Origin: an uncultured Maritimibacter sp.
GTDB lineage: Bacteria; Pseudomonadota; Alphaproteobacteria; Rhodobacterales; Rhodobacteraceae
Direction: 5' to 3'
Assembly: GCA_913063035.1 (NCBI GenBank)
Contig: CAJXYS010000025.1
Coordinates: 1 to 46,224 of the forward strand
DNA: 46,224 nt
How positions within the stretch are numbered: the first letter of the stretch is position 1; every line of letters starts with the position of its first letter. The position numbers and the translations under genes are program-made. Shown piece by piece: positions 39,262 through 46,224 of this stretch. The notes under the pieces are model-generated. The model did no database searches, was not told where the DNA came from, and worked only from the letters and a program-made list of their open reading frames with translations.

Positions 39262-40176
39262 ATGACCGACGCGCTGCCGCTTGCCCGGACCCGCCGGATC
39301 GGCCCCTTCGAGGTGGGGCGGATCGGCTATGGCTGCTGGCGGTTCGCCGGCACGCCGGTCGCGGCGGCGCGTGAAAAGCTCGAGACCGCGCTCGCGGCGG
39401 GCATCGACCTGATCGATACGGCGGCGATCTATGGCTTCGGCGAGACGGCCTTCGGAGAGGCGGAGGAACGGCTCGGCGACGCCCTGGCCGATGCGCCGGG
39501 ACTGCGCGAGAAAATCGTGCTGGTGACGAAGGGCGGGATCGTGCCGCCGATCCCCTATGACAGCCGCAAGGCCGCGCTGATCGAGAGCGTCGAGGCCTCG
39601 CTCCGGCGGCTGCGGACCGAGGCGATCGACCTCTTCCTCGTCCACCGCCCGGATTTTCTCGCGGCTCATGCCGAGGTCGGCGCGGCGCTGGAGGAGATGC
39701 ACGCCGCGGGCAAGATTCGGGCGGCGGGCGTATCCAACTACACGGTCGCCCAAACCCGCGCGCTGCAGCCGCAGATGGATCTGCCGCTCGTGGCGACCCA
39801 GCCGGAATTCTCGGCGCTGACGCCGGCGCCGCTCTATGACGGGGTGTTGGATCTCGCGCAGGAAACGGGGCTCGCCCCGATGGCCTGGTCGCCGCTGGGT
39901 GGCGGGGCGCTGGCGACGGGGCAGGGCGGGCCGGCCCCGGCCGACCGCCGCGACGCCGTCCTGGCCGAGATCGACCGCATCGCCGGGGTGAACGGGTGCG
40001 GGCGCGACGCCGTGGCGCTGGCCTGGGTGCTGGCGCACCCGGCGGCCCCGGTGGCGCTGATCGGCACCCAGCGGCCCGCGCGCATCCGCGCGGCCATGCG
40101 CGCCTTCGATGTCCGGTTGACCCGCCGTGACTGGTACGCGGTTCTCGAGGCCCGGCTGGGGGAGGCGATGCCGTGA
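39262..40176 (+). CDS. Aldo/keto reductase
   Basis: A 304-residue NAD(P)-dependent aldo/keto reductase with a TIM-barrel layout. Family marks are IDLIDTAAIYGFGETAFGEAEERLGDAL (catalytic Asp and Tyr), IVLVTKGGI with the catalytic Lys, IDLFLVHRPDF with the catalytic His, AAGVSNYTVAQ and a final cofactor region ALAWVLAHPAAPVALIGTQRPARI. It resembles the AKR subgroup often called oxidoreductase or galactose/fucose dehydrogenase-like. The start at 39262 lies 4 bases after the pccA stop, so the two are co-transcribed. The substrate is not evident. Confidence 0.9.
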   Translation: MTDALPLARTRRIGPFEVGRIGYGCWRFAGTPVAAAREKLETALAAGIDLIDTAAIYGFGETAFGEAEERLGDALADAPGLREKIVLVTKGGIVPPIPYDSRKAALIESVEASLRRLRTEAIDLFLVHRPDFLAAHAEVGAALEEMHAAGKIRAAGVSNYTVAQTRALQPQMDLPLVATQPEFSALTPAPLYDGVLDLAQETGLAPMAWSPLGGGALATGQGGPAPADRRDAVLAEIDRIAGVNGCGRDAVALAWVLAHPAAPVALIGTQRPARIRAAMRAFDVRLTRRDWYAVLEARLGEAMP

Positions 40177-40180
40177 CGGA

Positions 40181-40702
40181 TCACTGCCGGCGCAATTCCT
40201 CTTGCCGCATCGGCATCTTGTCGATGGCGCGGGTGATTTCGCGGATGTCCCAGGGGAAGGGCTTGCGCAGGTTCACCGTGCCGTCCTTGGCAAGAAGCGC
40301 CAGCATGAAGCCGCGCGGCCGCAGGCGTTCGCGCGCATCCGAAAGGGTGTCGGGCGCTGTATCGGTGATGATCACCACGTCCCGTTCGACGAGCAGCTCC
40401 GGTTCCCGGGCCAGCAGTTCCATCTGTTCCTGGTACCGTGGATCGGCCGGGGTGTCGGCGAAGACGACGATGGGCCGCGAGATCCAGCGGAACTCGTCCA
40501 GCGTGACCTCCTCTGCCGGGAAGATCGGCAGGGTATCGGCGTCTTCCGCCGCGGCGGCCGCGGTGGCGTCGTCCCCGGCGCCGGCGTCGTTCTGGGCCGT
40601 CTGCATGCCATTGTCCCCGGTATCCAGCATCGCGGCGGTCTGGGCCGCGGCGGGTGCGGCCAGGGCGGCAAGGGCGAGAAGGGCGGCGAAGCGTGTTGTC
40701 AT
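40181..40702 (-). CDS. Secreted DUF4174-domain protein
   Basis: A 173-residue protein with signal peptide MTTRFAALLALAALAAPAAA, then a low-complexity Ala/Asp linker (residues about 21-57) and a DUF4174 domain: LDEFRWISRPIVVFADTPADPRYQEQMELL, RDVVIITD, RPRGFMLALLAKDGTVNLRKPFPWDIREITRAIDKMPMRQEELR. The domain has a thioredoxin-like fold as I recall but lacks the CxxC pair. It is periplasmic by prediction. It is convergent with the aldo/keto reductase, with four bases between stops, and divergent from the 40826 gene. Function unknown. Confidence 0.85.
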   Translation of the reverse strand: MTTRFAALLALAALAAPAAAQTAAMLDTGDNGMQTAQNDAGAGDDATAAAAAEDADTLPIFPAEEVTLDEFRWISRPIVVFADTPADPRYQEQMELLAREPELLVERDVVIITDTAPDTLSDARERLRPRGFMLALLAKDGTVNLRKPFPWDIREITRAIDKMPMRQEELRRQ

Positions 40703-40825
40703 GTATCCTCCGGCTCCCCGACATATAGGCCGCGCCGCGCCGAAAGCGAAGGGCCGATTGCGCGGTGCGCCGACGCTCCGCCACGGCCCGCCGGCCGTTA
40801 ATCCCGCGCAGAGGATCTGTGCCTA

Positions 40826-41797
40826 ATGTCCGCGCCGATCGCACATATCCCGGCGGCCCTGGCCGCCGTCACGCGCGGGGCCCGGCGGCTTTTGGAGGTG
40901 ATCCTGCATATCGGTGCGCATCGCACCGCCACCACCAGTTTCCAGCAGACCCTAGAGGCCAATCGCGCGAATTTGAGGAAAACTGGACTCGGCTTCTGGG
41001 GTCCGGCGCAGACCCGTGCGGGGCTCCTGGACGGGCTGGGCCGCGATCCCGCGCAGGCCACGGCCGCCGAGCGCGCCCGCGCGCGGCGGAGCCGGGCGGC
41101 GATCGCCGCGGCGCTCGCGGCCGAGCGGGACCGGGGAACCCGCCGGCTGGTCGTGAGCGAAGAGAACATGATGGGCACGATGCGCGGCAACCTGGCCGCG
41201 CGCGCGCTCTATCCGGGGCTGGCGGTACGGCTGGCGCGGATCGGCGCGGCTTTCCCGGAGGTGCGCCGCGTCGCGCTCGGCGTCCGCGGACTCGAAGACT
41301 ACTGGGCCTCGGCCTGCGCCTATGCCATCGCCGCCGGCCTGCCGGTCGTGGGCCCGTCGGCGCATGCCGCCATCGCCGCCGGTCCGCGCAGCTGGCGCGA
41401 CGTGGTGCGCGAGACCGCCGCGGCCTTCCCGCGGGCGGAGGTGACGGTCTGGGCGTTCGACGACGTCGTGGGCCGGCCGGCGGCGCAACTGGCCATGATG
41501 ACAGGGGGCGCGGGCACCGCGGCGTTGCCGCGCGCGGCGCGGCGGCAGAACGCCTCGCTGCCGCGCGACGGGCTGCGGGCGACGCTGGCGCGGCGCGGTG
41601 CGCTGGCCGAGGCGGCGGCGATCCCGCCCGGCCCCGGCCGCTACATGCCCTTTGATCGGGATCAGCGCGCCGCGCTGCGGATCCGCTACGCTGCGGACCT
41701 CGCGTGGCTGCGGAGCGGGGCCGCGGGCCTCGCGCGTTTCATCGAAGACAGGCCGGGCCTTTCCCCCGGCCGGAGAGGACAGGGGATACCGACGTGA
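40826..41797 (+). CDS. Sulfotransferase-like P-loop protein
   Basis: A 323-residue protein. [25 protein letters not shown] (about residues 26-50) matches the 5'-phosphosulfate-binding loop of sulfotransferases (HIGxxKTGTTSIQ); Arg replaces the usual Lys. [12 protein letters not shown] may be the second conserved block. The C-terminal half is Arg/Ala-rich and less conserved. ATG 40826 follows AGAGGA. The end overlaps the mcm GTG start as GTGA, so the two are translationally coupled, which is odd for enzymes without an obvious pathway link. A role in sulfating a surface glycan or lipid is one guess, with no support in the neighbours. Confidence 0.65.
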   Translation: MSAPIAHIPAALAAVTRGARRLLEVILHIGAHRTATTSFQQTLEANRANLRKTGLGFWGPAQTRAGLLDGLGRDPAQATAAERARARRSRAAIAAALAAERDRGTRRLVVSEENMMGTMRGNLAARALYPGLAVRLARIGAAFPEVRRVALGVRGLEDYWASACAYAIAAGLPVVGPSAHAAIAAGPRSWRDVVRETAAAFPRAEVTVWAFDDVVGRPAAQLAMMTGGAGTAALPRAARRQNASLPRDGLRATLARRGALAEAAAIPPGPGRYMPFDRDQRAALRIRYAADLAWLRSGAAGLARFIEDRPGLSPGRRGQGIPT

Positions 41798-43926
41798 CGG
41801 ACAGCAAAGACGACTGGGCCCGGCTTGCCGAGAAAGAGCTGAAAGGCCGCCCGCTGGAGAGCCTCGACTGGACGACGCCCGAAGGCATAAAGGTCAAGCC
41901 GCTCTACACCGAGGAAGACCTCGCGGGCCTCGCGCATACCGGCTCGGTGCCGGGGCAGGCCCCTTTCACCCGCGGGCCGCGGGCCACGATGTACACGGGG
42001 CGCCCCTGGACGATCCGGCAATATGCCGGCTTCTCCACGGCCGAGGACTCGAACGCGTTCTACCGCCGGGCGCTTGCGGCGGGGCAGCAGGGTGTCTCGG
42101 TCGCCTTCGATCTGGCCACCCATCGCGGCTATGACAGCGACCATCCGCGCGTCGAGGGCGACGTGGGCAAGGCCGGCGTCGCGATCGACTCGGTCGAGGA
42201 CATGAAGATCCTCTTCGACGGCATCCCGCTCGACCAGGTGTCGGTCTCCATGACGATGAACGGCGCGGTGATCCCGGTGCTCGCCAGCTTCATCGTCGCG
42301 GGCGAGGAACAGGGCGTCGACCGCAAGCAGCTTTCGGGAACGATCCAGAACGATATCCTGAAAGAGTTCATGGTGCGGAACACCTATATCTACCCGCCCG
42401 AACCCTCGATGCGGATCGTCAGCGACATCATCGAGTACACCTCGACCGACATGCCGCGGTTCAACTCGATCTCGATCTCCGGCTACCACATGCAGGAGGC
42501 AGGCGCGACGCTGGTCCAGGAGCTGGCCTTCACGCTGGCCGACGGCAAGGAATACGTGAAAGCCGCGATCGGGCGCGGGCTGGACGTGGACGCCTTCGCG
42601 CCGCGGCTGTCGTTCTTCTTCGCCATCGGCATGAACTTCTTCATGGAGGCCGCGAAGCTCCGCGCGGCGCGGTTCCTCTGGCACCGCATCATGTCCGAGT
42701 TCGCGCCGAAGGACCCGCGCTCGATGATGCTGCGCACGCATTGCCAGACCTCGGGCGTCAGCCTGGCCGAGCAGGATCCCTACAACAACATCGTGCGCAC
42801 CGCCTACGAGGCGATGAGCGCGGTGCTCGGCGGCACCCAGTCGCTGCATACCAACAGCTTCGACGAGGCGATCGCGCTGCCGACCGATTTCTCGTCCCGG
42901 ATCGCGCGGAACACCCAGCTGATCCTGCAGAACGAGACCGGGGTGACCAACGTCGTCGACCCGCTGGCAGGCTCCTACTATGTCGAGAAGCTGACCGCCG
43001 ACCTGGCGGATGCCGCCTGGGAGATCATCCGCGAGATCGACGAGATGGGCGGCATGACCAAGGCCGTCGAGTCGGGCATGCCGAAACTGCGGATCGAGGA
43101 GGCCGCCGCGCGCTGGCAGGCCGCGGTCGACCGCGGCGACGAGGTGATCGTCGGCGTCAACAAGTGGCGCCCCGAGAAAGAGCAGGAGATCGACATCCTC
43201 GACGTGGACAATGTCCGCGTCCGTGACAGCCAGATCGCCCGGCTCGAGAAACTGCGTGCCGGGCGCGACCAGGCGGCCTGCGACAGCGCGCTCGAGGCGC
43301 TGGAACAGGCGGCGAAATCCGGCGAAGGCAACCTGCTGCGGCTGGCGGTCGAGGCCGCCCGGACGCGCGCAACCGTGGGAGAGATCTCGATGGCGATGGA
43401 AAAGGCGTTCGGCCGCCACAGGGCCGAGGTGCAGACGCTGGCCGGGGTCTACGGCGCGGCCTACGAGGGCGACGAGGGCTTCGCGCAGATCAAGAAGGAC
43501 GTGGACGCCTTCGCCGAGGACGAGGGACGCCGGCCCCGGATGCTGGTGGTCAAGATGGGCCAGGACGGCCATGACCGCGGCGCCAAGGTGATCGCGACGG
43601 CCTTCGCCGATATCGGCTTCGACGTGGATGTGGGCCCGCTCTTCCAGACGCCCGAGGAAGCCGCGCAGGACGCCATCGACAACGATGTCCACGTCATCGG
43701 CATCAGCTCGCAGGCGGCCGGTCACAAGACCCTGGCGCCGAAGCTGATCGCGGCGCTGAAGGAACAGGGCGCCGGGGATATCATCGTGATCTGCGGCGGC
43801 GTGATCCCGCAGCAGGACTACGAGTTCCTCAAGAAGGCCGGCGTGAAGGCCATCTTCGGCCCGGGAACCAACATCCCCGAGGCGGCGAAGAACATCCTCG
43901 CGCTGATCCGCGAGGCCCGCGGGTGA
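41794..43926 (+). CDS. mcm: Methylmalonyl-CoA mutase
   Basis: A 710-residue single-chain mutase (homodimer type, like ScpA and human MUT). The catalytic domain has [42 protein letters not shown] and [13 protein letters not shown] blocks; the C-terminal cobalamin domain has [15 protein letters not shown] with His593 as axial ligand of B12 (DxHxxG) and the [11 protein letters not shown] and [15 protein letters not shown] blocks. It converts (R)-methylmalonyl-CoA to succinyl-CoA. The GTG start 41794 overlaps the upstream stop. No methylmalonyl-CoA epimerase or MeaB gene is in the window. No PccR-type site is visible upstream. Confidence 0.96.
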   Translation: MTDSKDDWARLAEKELKGRPLESLDWTTPEGIKVKPLYTEEDLAGLAHTGSVPGQAPFTRGPRATMYTGRPWTIRQYAGFSTAEDSNAFYRRALAAGQQGVSVAFDLATHRGYDSDHPRVEGDVGKAGVAIDSVEDMKILFDGIPLDQVSVSMTMNGAVIPVLASFIVAGEEQGVDRKQLSGTIQNDILKEFMVRNTYIYPPEPSMRIVSDIIEYTSTDMPRFNSISISGYHMQEAGATLVQELAFTLADGKEYVKAAIGRGLDVDAFAPRLSFFFAIGMNFFMEAAKLRAARFLWHRIMSEFAPKDPRSMMLRTHCQTSGVSLAEQDPYNNIVRTAYEAMSAVLGGTQSLHTNSFDEAIALPTDFSSRIARNTQLILQNETGVTNVVDPLAGSYYVEKLTADLADAAWEIIREIDEMGGMTKAVESGMPKLRIEEAAARWQAAVDRGDEVIVGVNKWRPEKEQEIDILDVDNVRVRDSQIARLEKLRAGRDQAACDSALEALEQAAKSGEGNLLRLAVEAARTRATVGEISMAMEKAFGRHRAEVQTLAGVYGAAYEGDEGFAQIKKDVDAFAEDEGRRPRMLVVKMGQDGHDRGAKVIATAFADIGFDVDVGPLFQTPEEAAQDAIDNDVHVIGISSQAAGHKTLAPKLIAALKEQGAGDIIVICGGVIPQQDYEFLKKAGVKAIFGPGTNIPEAAKNILALIREARG

Positions 43927-44021
43927 ACCCCGCGCCGGTCATATCCACCGCCGCCGGCGGGATTTTCAGGCAAAGCCCGAAACCGTCGCCGGATTTTCCG
44001 CCCTGTCAGGCGCGGCGCAAA

Positions 44022-44043
44022 AATGGTTCAATGCTAAACCATT
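44022..44043. promoter_or_regulatory. Inverted repeat upstream of maeB
   Basis: AATGGTT (44022-44028) and AACCATT (44037-44043) are perfect 7-bp inverted repeats with an 8-base spacer, 29 bases before the maeB start. They lie where a promoter or operator would be expected. The regulator is unknown to me. The preceding GCCGGCGGGATTTT near 43954 is related to the dispersed intergenic element at 13235. Confidence 0.5.
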
Positions 44044-44071
44044 CATCGCCGTTCAGGGAGGAGCCGCGTCA

Positions 44072-46224
44072 ATGACCGATCGCAGCCAGGAAACCGCGCG
44101 CCAGTCGGCGCTGGACTACCACGAGCATCCGAAGCCCGGGAAACTCGAGATCCGGGCGACCAAGCCGATGGCCAACCAGCGCGACCTGGCGCGCGCCTAC
44201 AGCCCCGGCGTGGCCGAGGCCTGCACCGAGATCACCCGGGACCCGGCAACCGCCCGCCGCTACACCGCGCGCGGCAACCTGGTGGGGGTCGTCACCAACG
44301 GCTCGGCCGTCCTCGGACTGGGCAATATCGGCGCGCTGGCGTCCAAGCCGGTGATGGAGGGCAAGGCGGTTCTCTTCAAGAAATTCGCCAATATCGACTG
44401 TTTCGACATCGAGCTGGACGAATCCGATCCCGAGAGGCTGGCCGACCTGGTCTGCGCGCTGGAGCCGACCTTCGGCGCCATCAACCTCGAGGACATCAAG
44501 TCGCCCGATTGCTTCATCGTGGAAAAGATCTGCCGCGAGCGGATGAACATTCCCGTCTTCCACGACGACCAGCACGGCACCGCCATCGTCGTGGGCGCGG
44601 CGGCCACCAACGCGCTGCGGGTCGCCGGCAAGCGTTTCGAGGACATCAAGATCGTCTCCACCGGCGGGGGCGCGGCGGGCATCGCCTGCCTCAATACCCT
44701 GCTGAAGCTCGGCGTGAAGCGCGAGAATGTCTGGCTCTGCGACATTCACGGTCTGGTCTACGAGGGCCGCGCAGAGGACATGACCCCGCAGAAGGCCGCC
44801 TATGCCCAGGACAGCGACCTGCGCGCGCTTGGCGAGGTGATCGCGGGAGCCGACCTGTTCCTCGGCCTGTCCGGACCGAACGTGCTGAAACCCGAGATGG
44901 TCGCCAGTATGGCCGAGCGTCCCATCGTCTTCGCCCTTGCCAACCCGGTGCCCGAGATCATGCCCGACGACGTGCGCGCCGTCGCGCCAGAGGCGATCAT
45001 CGCCACGGGCCGGTCGGATTATCCGAACCAGGTCAATAACGTGCTCTGCTTTCCGTTCATCTTTCGCGGCGCGCTGGACGTCGGCGCGACCGAGATCAAC
45101 GATGCCATGCAGATCGCCTGCGTCGAGGGGATCGCGGCCCTGGCCCGCGCCACCACCAGCGCGGAGGCCGCCGCCGCCTACCAGGACGAGCGGATGACCT
45201 TCGGCCCGGACTACCTGATCCCGAAGCCCTTCGATCCGCGGCTGATGGGCGTGGTCGCCACCGCCGTGGCGGGGGCCGCCATGGACTCGGGCGTCGCCAC
45301 CCGCCCGATCGCGGATCTCGAGGCCTACAAACAGACGCTCGACGGGTCGGTGTTCCGGTCCGCGCTGATCATGCGGCCGGTCTTCGCCGCCGCGCAGGGG
45401 GCCGAGCGAAAGATCGTCTTCGCCGAGGGCGAGGACGAACGCGTGCTGCGCGCGGCCAATGCCATGATCGAGGAGACGACCGACACCCCGATCCTGATCG
45501 GCCGGCCCGAGGTCGTCGGCCGGCGCTGCGAACGCGCCGGGCTTCCGATCCGCCCGGGCGCCGATTTCGAGATCGTGAACCCGGAAAACGACCCGCGCTA
45601 CCGGGACTACTGGGGCACCTATCACCAGCTGATGGAGCGGCGCGGCGTCACCCCCGACATCGCCAAGGCGGTGCTGCGCACGAACACCACCGCGATCGCC
45701 GCGGTGATGGTGCACCGGGGCGAGGCCGACAGCATGATCTGCGGCACCTTCGGGCAGTATCTCTGGCATCTGAACTACGTCACCCAGGTCCTGTCGGAGG
45801 ACGATCTGCACCCGGTCGGGGCGTTGAGCCTGATGATCCAGGAAGACGGGCCGCTGTTCCTGGCCGACACGCAGGTGCATCCCGAGCCGACGCCGGAACA
45901 GGTCGCCGAGACGGTGATCGGCGCCGCGCGCCACGTGCGCCGCTTCGGGGTGGCGCCGCAGATCGCGCTCTGCTCGCATTCGCAGTTCGGCAATCTCGAC
46001 ACCGAGAGCGCGCGGCGCATGCGCGGCGCGATGCGGCTGCTGGAACAGATGGCGCCGGATTTCGCCTTCGAGGGCGAGATGGCCGCCGACGCGGCGCTCG
46101 ACCCGGAGCTGCGCCGCCGGATCTTCCCCAACGCCCGCTTCGACGGGCCGGCCAACGTGCTGGTCTTCCCGGGCACCGACGCGGCCAGCGCGGCGCGCAA
46201 CGTGCTCAAGATGCGGGCCAACGG
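44072..46224 (+). CDS. maeB: NADP-dependent malic enzyme, MaeB type (cut by the window end)
   Basis: 717 codons are visible and the frame is open at the last base; family members have about 750-770 residues, so a few dozen are missing. The malic-enzyme half has [45 protein letters not shown] and [14 protein letters not shown]. From about residue 440 comes the phosphotransacetylase-like domain ([57 protein letters not shown]). It decarboxylates malate to pyruvate with NADP+; the second domain is regulatory and responds to acetyl-CoA in relatives. ATG 44072 follows GGGAGGAG. It can drain the C4 acids formed by the Pcc-Mcm route. Confidence 0.95.
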   Translation, partial: MTDRSQETARQSALDYHEHPKPGKLEIRATKPMANQRDLARAYSPGVAEACTEITRDPATARRYTARGNLVGVVTNGSAVLGLGNIGALASKPVMEGKAVLFKKFANIDCFDIELDESDPERLADLVCALEPTFGAINLEDIKSPDCFIVEKICRERMNIPVFHDDQHGTAIVVGAAATNALRVAGKRFEDIKIVSTGGGAAGIACLNTLLKLGVKRENVWLCDIHGLVYEGRAEDMTPQKAAYAQDSDLRALGEVIAGADLFLGLSGPNVLKPEMVASMAERPIVFALANPVPEIMPDDVRAVAPEAIIATGRSDYPNQVNNVLCFPFIFRGALDVGATEINDAMQIACVEGIAALARATTSAEAAAAYQDERMTFGPDYLIPKPFDPRLMGVVATAVAGAAMDSGVATRPIADLEAYKQTLDGSVFRSALIMRPVFAAAQGAERKIVFAEGEDERVLRAANAMIEETTDTPILIGRPEVVGRRCERAGLPIRPGADFEIVNPENDPRYRDYWGTYHQLMERRGVTPDIAKAVLRTNTTAIAAVMVHRGEADSMICGTFGQYLWHLNYVTQVLSEDDLHPVGALSLMIQEDGPLFLADTQVHPEPTPEQVAETVIGAARHVRRFGVAPQIALCSHSQFGNLDTESARRMRGAMRLLEQMAPDFAFEGEMAADAALDPELRRRIFPNARFDGPANVLVFPGTDAASAARNVLKMRAN

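Noticed and set aside
1-46224. CRISPR array, prophage, insertion sequence or integrative element
   Set aside because: I saw no regularly spaced repeats, transposase or integrase genes, or terminal repeats. The single tRNA gene has no integrase nearby and no second copy of its 3' end was noticed.

Overview
This window is a gene-dense, GC-rich piece of chromosome from an alphaproteobacterium, most likely of the Rhodobacteraceae/Roseobacter group. That placement is inferred from gene content and order: an ScfR/PccR-type regulator with pccB, pccA and mcm, a betI-betC-betA cluster facing choXWV, soxBDAG, 6S RNA upstream of the 5-formyl-THF cyclo-ligase gene, MmcB, DUF4174 and DUF6497 proteins. A tRNA-His with A73 and no G-1 is a further alphaproteobacterial hallmark. 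I see no prophage, insertion sequence, CRISPR array or other obvious mobile element; this is core/accessory metabolic chromosome.

Layout. 1-2.2 kb: the 3' end of lepA, then very small genes: three related two-helix membrane proteins, an entericidin-like lipoprotein, a secreted DsrE-fold protein and a 91-residue protein. Several have readable control signals: FNR-type boxes centred about -41.5 from predicted starts, a consensus EcfG-type promoter and an AT-rich operator-like palindrome. 2.2-6.1 kb: alpha/beta hydrolase, pirin, a membrane protein and glutamate dehydrogenase. 6.4-11.4 kb: heterotetrameric sarcosine oxidase soxBDAG, then tRNA-His. 11.6-16.9 kb: a DUF6324-like protein, MmcB, 6S RNA, 5-formyl-THF cyclo-ligase, a YmdB-like phosphoesterase and two transporters. 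17-20.9 kb: the PccR-like regulator, an MDR oxidoreductase, a CoxG-like protein, a DUF465 protein and a hemerythrin. 20.9-27.7 kb: choline-O-sulfate/choline use (betA, betC, betI minus strand; choXWV plus strand) around a BetI-type operator. 27.7-33.7 kb: DMT exporter, YebC, a second SLC13-type carrier, a Bcr/CflA-type MFS pump and a proline-racemase-superfamily enzyme. 33.7-46.2 kb: propionyl-CoA assimilation (pccB, pccA, mcm) and a malic enzyme cut by the window end.

How it fits together. Choline sulfate or choline is imported and oxidised to betaine aldehyde (betB is not here); betaine degradation ends in sarcosine, handled by SoxBDAG with tetrahydrofolate as one-carbon acceptor. Propionyl-CoA goes through PccBA and Mcm to succinyl-CoA, and MaeB can turn the resulting malate into pyruvate. 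The regulator at 17 kb has a TTTGCAAA site before its own gene, and two TT(T/C)GCAAATTTGC sites lie 40 bp apart before pccB, so regulator and predicted target are both in view. Between pccB and pccA lie four small genes, several strong hairpins and a candidate small RNA gene (about 36652-36762) that I do not recognise.

All calls come from reading sequence and recalled family knowledge; no database search was run. Promoter and operator calls are pattern matches and are weaker than the gene calls.
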